Assembly (NCBI GenBank): GCA_023433775.1
Contig: JAEYTY010000132.1
Coordinates: forward strand, 1-13,430
Length of the DNA stretch: 13,430 bases
Direction of reading: 5' to 3'
Source: Pseudomonadota bacterium
GTDB lineage: Bacteria > Pseudomonadota > Alphaproteobacteria > Rhizobiales > Devosiaceae
Shown piece by piece: positions 6,848 through 13,022 of this stretch; position 1 is the stretch's first letter, and every line of letters starts with the position of its first letter. The notes under the pieces were generated by a model. The model ran no database searches, was not told the origin of the DNA, and saw nothing but the letters and a program-made list of their open reading frames with translations. The position numbers and the translations under genes were made by a program.

Positions 6848-7465
6848 ATGTCGAAGCGTCATTCCGTAAAGTACAAAATTGACCGCCGCCTTGGCGAAAA
6901 CATCTGGGGCCGTCCGAAGTCCCCGCTGAACGCCCGTGCCTATGGCCCCGGCCAGCACGGTCAGCGCCGCAAGGGCAAGCTCTCGGACTACGGTCTGCAG
7001 CTGCGCGCCAAGCAGAAGCTCAAGGGCTATTACGGTTCGATCACCGAAAAGTCGTTCCTGCGCCTTTATGCTGAAGCCGCCCGCCGCAAGGGCGATACCG
7101 GCGAAAATCTGATCGGCCTGCTGGAAAGCCGTCTGGACGCGATCGTCTATCGCGCCAAGTTCGTGCCGACCGTCTTCGCCGCGCGTCAGTTCGTCAGCCA
7201 CGGCCATGTTCTGGTCAATGGCAAGCGCGTCAACATTCCGTCCTATCAGGTCAAGATCGGCGACAAGATCGAAGTTCGCGACCGCTCCAAGCAGCTCGCT
7301 GTGGTCATTGAAGCCACTCAGCTCGCCGAGCGCGATGTGCCGGACTATATCGATGTTGACCACAACAAGATGACCGCCAGCTATGTGCGCGTCCCGGCCC
7401 TGTCGGATGTGCCCTATCCGGTCCAGATGGAACCGAACCTGGTCGTCGAATTCTACTCGCGCTAA
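6848..7465 (+). CDS. rpsD: 30S ribosomal protein S4
   Basis: A 205-residue primary 16S rRNA-binding protein that nucleates assembly of the 30S body. The N-terminus MSKRHSVKYKIDRR and the NARAYGPGQHGQRR block are the family signature. The S4 RNA-binding domain spans about residues 94-156 (SRLDAIVYRAKF, then HGHVLVNGKRVNIPSYQVK). There are no cysteines, so this is the zinc-free form of S4. Codon use is strongly biased to preferred codons (AAG, CTG, CGC, GTC), as expected for a highly expressed gene. AAAAGG lies seven bases before ATG 6848. The gene stands alone, away from rpsK, rpoA and rplQ, with its own promoter, long leader and strong terminator. Confidence 0.98.
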   Translation: MSKRHSVKYKIDRRLGENIWGRPKSPLNARAYGPGQHGQRRKGKLSDYGLQLRAKQKLKGYYGSITEKSFLRLYAEAARRKGDTGENLIGLLESRLDAIVYRAKFVPTVFAARQFVSHGHVLVNGKRVNIPSYQVKIGDKIEVRDRSKQLAVVIEATQLAERDVPDYIDVDHNKMTASYVRVPALSDVPYPVQMEPNLVVEFYSR

Positions 7466-7490
7466 GCGCAGTCGATATTCAGATTTGGAG

Positions 7491-7517
7491 AAGGCCGCTC
7501 TTCGGGGCGGCCTTTTT
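7491..7517 (+). terminator. Intrinsic terminator of rpsD
   Basis: 7491-7500 pairs with 7505-7514 (10 bp, one G-U pair) around a UUCG tetraloop closed by C-G, a very stable cap, followed by a run of five T (7513-7517). It lies 25 bases past the rpsD stop. Confidence 0.93.
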
Positions 7518-7573
7518 CTTTGCGCTTTGGCAAGCACTTGGCTAAATTGGCCGTGTCAGAAAAGGAGAGGTCG

Positions 7574-7633
7574 ATGCGGTTGGCTCGCCCCCTGCGCAAG
7601 CAGGTCCTGGCCTGCATTTGCGGAGCCCCATGA
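7574..7633 (+). CDS. Possible 19-residue upstream ORF (leader peptide) before the VOC gene
   Basis: ATG 7574 follows an excellent AAAGGAGAGG site and opens MRLARPLRKQVLACICGAP before TGA 7631-7633. The stop overlaps ATG 7630 as ATGA, and that ATG is in frame with the VOC protein. A stem-loop sits inside the ORF: CGCAAGCAGG (7595-7604) pairs with CCTGC and TTGCG (7611-7622, two-base bulge). No homology is recognised. It could be a translated leader controlling the downstream gene, or a chance ORF. The strength of its Shine-Dalgarno and the exact ATGA junction are the reasons to list it. Confidence 0.33.
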   Translation: MRLARPLRKQVLACICGAP

Positions 7634-7680
7634 CCTTGAACGTCCGCGCATCGGGTGCGGGCGAACCAGAGGTCGTGAAT

Positions 7681-8103
7681 ATGCAACAATCCCTTTCTGT
7701 CATCACCATCGGCATGGCCGATCCAGCCCGCTCCCGACGCTTCTATGTCGAGGGTTTTGGCTGGACGCCTGCCTTTGAAAATGACGAGATCATTTTCTAT
7801 CAGATGAATGGCTTCGTCCTTGGCACCTTCCTCCGGTCGGCGCTTGAAACCGACATGAACCGAGCTGCCGGAAGCGCCCCGGGCGCCTATGCCCTCGCGC
7901 ATAATGTCGCCAGTCAGGAGGACGTTGTGCCTGTCATGGACCGCCTGGTCGCCGCTGGTGGAACCTTGCTGCGTCCCGCCGACGCCCCACCCCATGGCGG
8001 CTTCCGCGGCTATGTCGCCGACCCCGACGGCCATGCCTGGGAAATCGCCTGGAACCCCGCCTGGCCGATCAGCCCCGAAGGCTACGTCACCTTCAGAGTC
8101 TAG
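7681..8103 (+). CDS. VOC (glyoxalase/bleomycin-resistance fold) family protein
   Basis: A 140-residue protein with two beta-alpha-beta-beta-beta modules of the vicinal oxygen chelate fold. The first module has ITIGMADPARSRRFYVEGFGW (the RSRRFY segment is 18-22). The second ends in the usual DPDGHAWEIAWNP, where E121 is the conserved metal ligand. The first-module position that holds H or Q in metal-dependent members is not evident, so activity is uncertain. ATG 7681 has AGAGG eight bases upstream and gives the usual length. ATG 7630 would add 17 residues and overlaps the stop of a short upstream ORF. Monocistronic, with a strong terminator shared with the convergent sbmA gene. Substrate unknown. 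Confidence 0.82.
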   Translation: MQQSLSVITIGMADPARSRRFYVEGFGWTPAFENDEIIFYQMNGFVLGTFLRSALETDMNRAAGSAPGAYALAHNVASQEDVVPVMDRLVAAGGTLLRPADAPPHGGFRGYVADPDGHAWEIAWNPAWPISPEGYVTFRV

Positions 8104-8111
8104 GTTGAAGA

Positions 8112-8141
8112 AGAAGGGCCGCTCCTTGGAGCGGCCCTTCT
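8112..8141. terminator. Bidirectional terminator between the VOC gene and sbmA
   Basis: 8112-8125 and 8128-8141 are perfectly complementary (14 bp around TT; realistically a 4-base CTTG loop with 13 paired bases below). It sits between the stops of two convergent genes (8103 and 8149), with T-rich flanks on both sides (TTCTGGTTTGCTT on plus, CTTCTTCTTC on minus). It should end transcription from both directions. Confidence 0.85.
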
Positions 8142-8148
8142 GGTTTGC

Positions 8149-9444
8149 TTACGGATCGCCCGGCTTGCTGACCGTACCCACGTCGACCACTTCCTCGTGC
8201 GGCAGAGGATGCTCAGGCAGGTCCGCATCGACCACCAGCGGGGTGTCGGGCGGAATGTGGCTTTCAAAGGCCTTCAGACGCTTGTGGACCGAGAGCAGTT
8301 CCACAATCGTCGGCCAGGCGGAAACCAGGAACTGGAACGAGGCCGAGACGCGGTTGAAGGCCAGAACCACCTGCTGATAGGTGCCCATGGTCATGGCGCC
8401 GGCCACCAGCGACGGCGCCATCACCAGCATCGGCAGGATGCTGGCCACATTGCCATAGGAATAGCGGGCGAGATTGAAATAGGTGTAGTGCCAGTAGAGC
8501 CGGAAATAGTTCTTCTGCACGCCGGCAAAAAGCTGTCGCACCGATACGGGCTCGGCCCGGTCGCCGTCATCCTCGCCATAGACCAGTTCCTTACGGAAGG
8601 CGGCCTCGACACGCTGGTTGTGGAATTGCAAGCCCGGCAGGCGATAGCCGACCGCGGCCAGCAGCGCCGTGCCAAAGGCCGCCAGCACCAGAGCCACCCA
8701 GACCAGGGCGCCATCAACATTGCCAATAATCGGAATGGTCGTGATGTTGGCCGAGAGGCCGTAGAGCAGGGGCAGAAAAACCACCAGCACCATCATCGAG
8801 TCGAAGAAGGCGACCAGCAGGCCTTCCAGGATTTGCGCCAAGCGCATCGTGTCTTCCTGGACGCGCTGGGAGGCGCCTTCAATGTGCCGCAGCTTCTGCC
8901 ATTGGCTCATATAGTAAAAGGTCATCGCCCGGCGCCAGCGGAACACATAATGCGATGTGAAGAAGGACAGCGCCACGATCAGGATGATGTAGGGCGCCAT
9001 GACCGCAGCATAGATATAGGTCTGCTCAGCAATCTGGTCGAAGGTGACCGTGCCGGGGTTCGATGATCCGCGCTGCAGCAGGTCGAAGAAGATGCCGTTC
9101 CAACCATTGGCCCAGGCATCCCATTGCACAGTGAAATAGGTGACTTCCAGAATAGTCACCGTGCCGACCACCGACCACCAGTACCAATAATGCCGCTTGT
9201 AGAAGTACCAGAGCAGGCAGAACGAATAGCCTGTCATCAGCACATATTGGTAAAGCCAGATCTTGTCGGGAGACAGGAAGGGTTCGGGATTGGTTTCCGT
9301 GGGCTGCATACCCAGCCACGGACCAAGGCTGAGCACATTGCCCAGCGCTTCGCCGAATGTGAACCAGATGGCCATGGCCACGCCGATCCAGACGATGCCG
9401 GAAACGAAAAAGACTTTGGGATCAGGGAAGAAGGAACGAAACAC
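8149..9444 (-). CDS. sbmA: SbmA/BacA family peptide transporter
   Basis: A 431-residue inner-membrane protein of the SbmA_BacA family, which imports proline-rich and other cationic peptides, microcins and bleomycin, driven by the proton gradient; there is no ATPase domain here, unlike BacA-related BclA-type ABC proteins. In Sinorhizobium and Brucella, BacA is needed for chronic host infection. The sequence starts MFRSFFPDPKVFF, has the conserved FTVQWDAWANGWNGIFFD block, HYVFRWRRAMTFYYMSQW, the RVQEDTMR segment and GYRLPGLQFHNQRVEAAFRKELVYGE, followed by the helix-rich C-terminal half with SAWPTIVELLSVHKRL. Start codon is GTG with AGGAG six bases upstream. About 25 residues of acidic and proline-rich tail exceed the 406 of E. 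coli SbmA. The gene is divergent from ttcA. Confidence 0.93.
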   Translation of the reverse strand: MFRSFFPDPKVFFVSGIVWIGVAMAIWFTFGEALGNVLSLGPWLGMQPTETNPEPFLSPDKIWLYQYVLMTGYSFCLLWYFYKRHYWYWWSVVGTVTILEVTYFTVQWDAWANGWNGIFFDLLQRGSSNPGTVTFDQIAEQTYIYAAVMAPYIILIVALSFFTSHYVFRWRRAMTFYYMSQWQKLRHIEGASQRVQEDTMRLAQILEGLLVAFFDSMMVLVVFLPLLYGLSANITTIPIIGNVDGALVWVALVLAAFGTALLAAVGYRLPGLQFHNQRVEAAFRKELVYGEDDGDRAEPVSVRQLFAGVQKNYFRLYWHYTYFNLARYSYGNVASILPMLVMAPSLVAGAMTMGTYQQVVLAFNRVSASFQFLVSAWPTIVELLSVHKRLKAFESHIPPDTPLVVDADLPEHPLPHEEVVDVGTVSKPGDP

Positions 9445-9463
9445 CGGAGACTCCTGGGTGCCG

Positions 9464-9491
9464 GAGATATGTCGTCATCTAACTGTGACAA
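9464..9491 (-). promoter_or_regulatory. Possible promoter of sbmA
   Basis: On the minus strand, TTGTCA (9491-9486, 5 of 6 matches) and TATCTC (9469-9464, 3 of 6) are separated by 16 bases, 20 bp before the GTG start. Position is right; the -10 is poor. Confidence 0.32.
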
Positions 9492-9499
9492 AGGGCATA

Positions 9500-9537
9500 A
9501 AACAAGGAGCGGAAATTAATCTTCGGTAACCTTGTTT
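9500..9537. repeat. Inverted repeat in the sbmA-ttcA divergent region
   Basis: AAACAAGG (9500-9507) and CCTTGTTT (9530-9537) are perfect 8-bp inverted arms with 22 bases between. Arm centres are 30 bp apart, about three helical turns, which would suit a protein binding as two dimers or a looped tetramer. The intervening DNA is AT-rich (AAATTAAT). No adjacent regulator gene is present. Confidence 0.35.
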
Positions 9538-9609
9538 GCGCCCGGTTTCCCTTCCCCTCAGCGGCCAGCGGCGCTATCAGCTAGGCAGCAAGGAAAAGAG
9601 AGTTTCGCA

Positions 9610-10479
9610 ATGAGTGAGGTCATGGACGCCCCGGCTGTTCCGGAAGATGTCGCCGATACCGGTGTGCACCCGATCTATGCTCATGCCCCGCGCTCGGTCG
9701 AGTTCAACAAGCTGCGCAAGCGCCTCATCCGCAATACCCGCGAAGCGCTGGAAAAATTCGCCATGGTTCGTCCCGGCGAAAAGTGGCTCATCGCCCTTTC
9801 CGGCGGCAAGGATTCCTATGGCCTGCTGGCGCTGCTGCTCGATCTCAAATGGCGCGGCCTGCTGCCGGTTGAGCTCCTGGCCTGCAATCTCGATCAGGGC
9901 CAGCCCAATTTCCCCAAGCATATCCTGCCCGAATTCCTCACCGGCCTCGGCATCGAGCACCGCATCGAATATCAGGACACCTATTCCATCGTCACCGACA
10001 AGCTGCCCCAGGGCGCGACCTATTGCTCGCTCTGTTCGCGCCTGCGCCGGGGCAATCTCTACCGCATCGCGCGGGAGGAGGGGTGTTCGGCTCTGGTCCT
10101 TGGTCACCATCGTGACGACAGCCTCGAAACCTTTTTCATGAACCTCTTTCACGGCGGCAAGCTCGCCGCCATGCCGCCCAAGCTGGTCAATGATGAAGGT
10201 GATCTCGAAGTCCTGCGCCCGCTCATCTATTGCGCGGAGGAAGACCTGCAGCGTTTTTCCGACGCCATGGCGTTCCCCATCATCCCCTGTGACCTCTGCG
10301 GTTCGCAGGATGGGTTGCAGCGCAATGTCACCAAGGCCATGCTGACCGACATGGAAAAAGCCATGCCGGGCCGTAAGGACGTGATGATCCGGGCGCTGGG
10401 CAATATCAATCCCAGCCATATGCTCGACCCGCGCCTCTTCGATTTTGCGGGCCTTTCCATCAAGCCAAAGGACGCCTAG
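9610..10479 (+). CDS. ttcA: tRNA 2-thiocytidine-32 biosynthesis protein TtcA
   Basis: A 289-residue PP-loop ATPase that adenylates and thiolates C32 of certain tRNAs using a [4Fe-4S] cluster. The ATP pyrophosphatase loop is LSGGKDS (63-69). Cluster cysteines are C139 and C142 in YCSLCSRLRRG, and C227 and C230 in PCDLCGSQ. LGHHRDDSLETFFMNLFHGG (165-184) is a family signature. The N-terminus has about 30 residues before the conserved EFNKLRKRLIRN helix. ATG 9610 is preferred: an in-frame frame opening at 9532 adds 26 residues with no family similarity. The Shine-Dalgarno is weak (AGAG). The IMPase-family gene follows after four bases, so they form one operon. Confidence 0.95.
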   Translation: MSEVMDAPAVPEDVADTGVHPIYAHAPRSVEFNKLRKRLIRNTREALEKFAMVRPGEKWLIALSGGKDSYGLLALLLDLKWRGLLPVELLACNLDQGQPNFPKHILPEFLTGLGIEHRIEYQDTYSIVTDKLPQGATYCSLCSRLRRGNLYRIAREEGCSALVLGHHRDDSLETFFMNLFHGGKLAAMPPKLVNDEGDLEVLRPLIYCAEEDLQRFSDAMAFPIIPCDLCGSQDGLQRNVTKAMLTDMEKAMPGRKDVMIRALGNINPSHMLDPRLFDFAGLSIKPKDA

Positions 10480-10483
10480 TTCC

Positions 10484-11263
10484 ATGAATATTGATCGCCT
10501 TGCCGCCATTCTTCGTCAGGCTGCGCAGCAGGAGATCATGCCGCGTTTTCGGCGTCTCGATGAGGGGACCATTCTCACCAAGGCCCATGCCTTCGATCTG
10601 GTGACTGAGGCCGATACCAATGCCGAGCGCGCCATAACTGGCGCGATCAAAGATCACTCGCCCAATACCATCGTCATCGGCGAGGAAGCGGTGTCGGACA
10701 ATCCGGCGCTGCTCGATGGCAAGTTCGAGGACCGAATCGTTATTTACGTCGATCCCGTTGATGGAACTGCCAATTTTGCCGGTGGCCTGCCACTCTTTGC
10801 GGTCATGGCGGCGGTGGTGCAGAAGGGGGAACCGGTCGCAGGCGTCATCTATGATCCGATGGGCGACGATTTCCTGATGGCCGAAAAGGGCTGCGGCACC
10901 TGGCAGGTTTTCCCCGATGGCCGCCGCATCCGCCAGACCTATGCTGCCCCCGTGCCCCTCTCCGAAATGGGCGGCCTCGCCTCCACCACCTATCTGCCCT
11001 TCGAACAGCGTCGTCTGGTCATGGGCAATCTCGCCAAGATCAAGATGTTCGCCAATTACCGCTGCGCCGGCCACGAATACCGCTTCGCCGCAGGCGGCAA
11101 TGTTCACTTCCTCATGTACAATCGCCTGATGCCCTGGGATCACGTCGCGGGCGCGCTGATGATGCGCGAAGCCGGCGCCCATGTTGCCCGCTTCGATGGC
11201 TCTGACTATCTACCGCACCATCTAGATGGCGGCCTGCTGGTCGCGCCCGACAAGGCCAGCTAG
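10484..11263 (+). CDS. Inositol monophosphatase family protein
   Basis: A 259-residue Mg2+-dependent phosphatase of the IMPase superfamily. The metal site is complete: LVTEAD (39-44), GEEAV (66-70, E67/E68), DPVDGTANF (90-98, D90 and D93) and PWDHVAGALMMREAG (217-231, D219). The family includes inositol-1-phosphatase, fructose-1,6-bisphosphatase, histidinol phosphatase and PAP/CysQ phosphatases, and the sequence alone does not decide between them. ATG 10484 is four bases after the ttcA stop, without its own Shine-Dalgarno, so translation probably depends on ttcA. A frame opening earlier at 10445 overlaps ttcA and is not supported. No terminator is evident downstream. Confidence 0.88.
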   Translation: MNIDRLAAILRQAAQQEIMPRFRRLDEGTILTKAHAFDLVTEADTNAERAITGAIKDHSPNTIVIGEEAVSDNPALLDGKFEDRIVIYVDPVDGTANFAGGLPLFAVMAAVVQKGEPVAGVIYDPMGDDFLMAEKGCGTWQVFPDGRRIRQTYAAPVPLSEMGGLASTTYLPFEQRRLVMGNLAKIKMFANYRCAGHEYRFAAGGNVHFLMYNRLMPWDHVAGALMMREAGAHVARFDGSDYLPHHLDGGLLVAPDKAS

Positions 11264-11352
11264 GACGAGTTGCGGCGGGAAGTTTTCACAGTCTAGCCTG
11301 TCGAAGCTTGTGCGGACCGCTCGTCGCGAGGCAGGAACCACAGGAGAGCCCA

Positions 11353-11643
11353 ATGTCCTTTCAAGCCTATCTCGATGCCGTCGAAGCCAAGACCGGCAAG
11401 ACGCCGCGTGCCATCGTCGACATTGCCAAATCCAAAGGCTTCGATGATCCCAAGGTGAAGGCCGGCCAGATTCTGGATTGGCTCAAGGCTGACTACGATT
11501 TGGGTCGCGGCCATGGCATGGCCATGGTCCACGTCATTAAGAAAGGTCCGGAGATCGACATGAAGCATGTCGGCACCTCCGGCGTCCATCGCGACGAGAC
11601 CAATATGCTCTGGCTCGACGGGGTCGCTACCAAGCCGCAATGA
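11353..11643 (+). CDS. DUF4287 domain protein
   Basis: A 96-residue protein starting MSFQAYLDAVEAKTGKTP, with KAGQILDWLKADYDLGRGHGMAMVHVIKKG at about 38-67; these are the marks of the DUF4287 domain, a short helical domain of unknown function common in proteobacteria and actinobacteria. A C-terminal tail after the domain (residues about 68-96) ends in WLDGVATKPQ. AGGAG lies six bases before ATG 11353. It is likely cytoplasmic: no signal or membrane segment. DUF4287 proteins often lie near AHSA1-type proteins, as here (two genes downstream), but no biochemical role can be stated. The 89-bp gap before it shows no convincing promoter. Confidence 0.8.
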   Translation: MSFQAYLDAVEAKTGKTPRAIVDIAKSKGFDDPKVKAGQILDWLKADYDLGRGHGMAMVHVIKKGPEIDMKHVGTSGVHRDETNMLWLDGVATKPQ

Positions 11644-11658
11644 CCCCTTGCGGCGACT

Positions 11659-11676
11659 CATAAGTCTGTGCTTATG
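11659..11676. promoter_or_regulatory. Candidate ArsR operator
   Basis: CATAAG (11659-11664) and CTTATG (11671-11676) form a perfect 6-bp inverted repeat with 6 bases between; imperfect symmetry extends outward (ACTCATAAG against CTTATGTGAGT). It ends seven bases before the start codon of the ArsR gene, the usual place for autorepression. TTGCGG (about 11649) with TTATGT at 11672 is a possible promoter overlapping it. Confidence 0.6.
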
Positions 11677-11683
11677 TGAGTGC

Positions 11684-11998
11684 ATGAGCGAAGCCGAGAT
11701 ATTCAAAGTTCTGTCCGACCCGACCCGAAGGGCCATCCTCGAACGCCTTGCCGGCGCCGAGTTGACGGCCACTGATCTGCGCAAGGGTTTTGAAATTACC
11801 CAGCCCGCCATGAGCCAGCATCTCGCGGTTCTGCGCGGGGCAGGGCTGATCAGCGAACGTCGCGAGGGCCGCTATGCCCATTACCGCGTCGACCCCGAGG
11901 GCTTCGCCCCGCTTCATGGTTGGCTGTCCCGCTACAAGGCTTTCTGGCCGAGCCGCATCGACAATCTCAAAGACCTGCTCAAGGAGATGGATCAATGA
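11684..11998 (+). CDS. ArsR-family transcriptional regulator
   Basis: A 104-residue winged-helix repressor. SDPTRRAILERL (11-22) opens the domain, the recognition helix region is TQPAMSQHLAVLRGAGLI (39-56), and the wing is REGRYAHYRV (60-69). There are no cysteines and no metal-binding ELCVC motif, so it is not a classical arsenic or zinc sensor. The C-terminus, W-YK-FW-RIDNLKDLLKEMDQ, is typical of ArsR proteins paired with AHSA1/SRPBCC genes. Its stop overlaps the next start as ATGA. A perfect palindrome just upstream suggests autoregulation. ATG 11684 has almost no Shine-Dalgarno, which is consistent with a leaderless or very short-leader transcript. An upstream extension to 11567 has no family similarity. 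Confidence 0.92.
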   Translation: MSEAEIFKVLSDPTRRAILERLAGAELTATDLRKGFEITQPAMSQHLAVLRGAGLISERREGRYAHYRVDPEGFAPLHGWLSRYKAFWPSRIDNLKDLLKEMDQ

Positions 11999-12342
11999 GC
12001 GACGCCGACACTGACCTGGTGTTCGAGACCATTCTCGACGCGCCGCCGGAGAAAATCTGGCGCGCGCTGACCATCCCCGAATTCCGTGATCGCTGGTTGC
12101 AGCCTCCGCGCAACGTTGAGGTGCATGTGGTGACGGTCAACGATAGCAGTCTGCTAACCTATAGCTGGCTGGAGCAGCGATCTGGCGACAAAAGTGACAA
12201 GGAAGAGAGCCTGGTCACCATAGAATTGATGCCCAATGATGATGGCACGACCCTATTCCGGCTCACCCACGCGCCGCTGGTCATTCCTGCCGCTGCCAAC
12301 AGCAACGAGCCGTTGACGACGACGCTGATGCGCGCCGCCTGA
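11995..12342 (+). CDS. AHSA1/SRPBCC domain protein, short form
   Basis: A 115-residue START/Bet v1-like hydrophobic-ligand domain (AHSA1 group). It opens VFETILDAPPEKIWRALTIPEF-RWL (9-35), followed by antiparallel strands (VEVHVVTV, LLTYSWLE, LVTIELMP) and GTTLFRLTHAPLV (84-96). AHSA1 domains usually run to about 140 residues and end in a long helix with a GW-LD-L pattern. Here that helix is replaced by a short PAAANSNEP tail ending MRAA, which may be the normal form of an alphaproteobacterial subfamily. Start ATG 11995 overlaps the ArsR stop (ATGA), so the two are translationally coupled and co-regulated. The ligand is unknown. Confidence 0.82.
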   Translation: MSDADTDLVFETILDAPPEKIWRALTIPEFRDRWLQPPRNVEVHVVTVNDSSLLTYSWLEQRSGDKSDKEESLVTIELMPNDDGTTLFRLTHAPLVIPAAANSNEPLTTTLMRAA

Positions 12343-12389
12343 CAGCCCGGCCTTTCGCCTAAACCACTGTATTTTCAAGGAGATCGCCG

Positions 12390-13022
12390 ATGCGCGATAT
12401 GATGAATCTCGTCCCTATGGTCGTGGAAACCTCCAGCCGCGGTGAACGCGCTTTCGACATCTATTCCCGCCTGCTGCGCGAACGGATCATTTTCGTCAAC
12501 GGCCAGATCGAGGACAATATGGCCAGCCTGATCAACGCTCAGCTGCTGTTTCTCGAAGCCGAAAACCCCAATAAACCCATATACTTATACATCAATTCGT
12601 CCGGAGGCGTCGTGACCGCTGCTCTGTCCATCTACGACACAATGCAGTTTATCCGCGCCCCGGTCGGCACCCTCTGCATGGGCATGGCCGCATCGGCCGC
12701 GACACTGCTGCTGTCAGCAGGCGAACCCGGCCATCGCGCCTCCCTGCCCAGCACCTCGATCATGCTGCATCAGCCATCAGGCGGATATCAGGGCAAGGTC
12801 ACCGATATCATGATCCATGCGGAGGAAAGCCTGCGCCTTAAGCGTCTGACAAACCTCATCTATTCCAGGCATTGTGGCCGGTCCTATGAAGAAGTCGAAC
12901 TGGCGCTGGAACGCGACCGCTACATGGCGCCCAATGACGCCCGCACCTGGGGATTGATCGATGACGTCTATGCCGACCGGTCCCAGCTCGAATTGCCGGG
13001 ACCAGCCGGTTTTGAGACTTAG
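12390..13022 (+). CDS. clpP: ClpP-type ATP-dependent protease proteolytic subunit (probable secondary paralogue)
   Basis: A 210-residue serine peptidase that would form a barrel and work with a Clp ATPase. The triad is intact: S102 in GMAASAAT, H127 in MLHQPSGG, D176 in LERDRYMA. N-terminal MNLVPMVVETSSRGERAFDIYSRLL is canonical. Differences from typical ClpP include NSSGGVV instead of NSPGGVV (69-75) and GMAASAAT instead of the usual GQAASMG around the serine. The handle region (YSRHCGRSYEEVELALERD) is also diverged. There is no clpX or tig alongside, supporting a secondary copy. AAGGAG lies seven bases before ATG 12390. Codons 64-67 (ATA TAC TTA TAC) include two that are rare elsewhere in the window. 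It ends tail to tail with an MFS gene. Confidence 0.9.
   Translation: MRDMMNLVPMVVETSSRGERAFDIYSRLLRERIIFVNGQIEDNMASLINAQLLFLEAENPNKPIYLYINSSGGVVTAALSIYDTMQFIRAPVGTLCMGMAASAATLLLSAGEPGHRASLPSTSIMLHQPSGGYQGKVTDIMIHAEESLRLKRLTNLIYSRHCGRSYEEVELALERDRYMAPNDARTWGLIDDVYADRSQLELPGPAGFET

Noticed and set aside
6618..6869. Small frames on both strands in the gap between the MFS gene and rpsD
   Set aside because: No ribosome binding sites and no family similarity. The region is better explained as promoter and leader of rpsD.
6760..6882. 40-codon GTG ORF in the rpsD leader overlapping the rpsD start
   Set aside because: The AAGGAGG is only two bases from GTG 6760, too close for normal initiation. The peptide has no recognisable features and the ORF runs 35 bases into rpsD. 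The site is better described as part of a leader structure.
11264..11352. GGAAC in the gap before the DUF4287 gene as a second EcfG promoter
   Set aside because: There is no CGTT 16 or 17 bases downstream, and the element would lie over the ribosome binding site.
12343..12389. Search for a heat-shock sigma32 or EcfG promoter before clpP
   Set aside because: The 47-bp gap shows no paired -35/-10 elements for either sigma factor. TATTTT alone has no partner, so no promoter is called.
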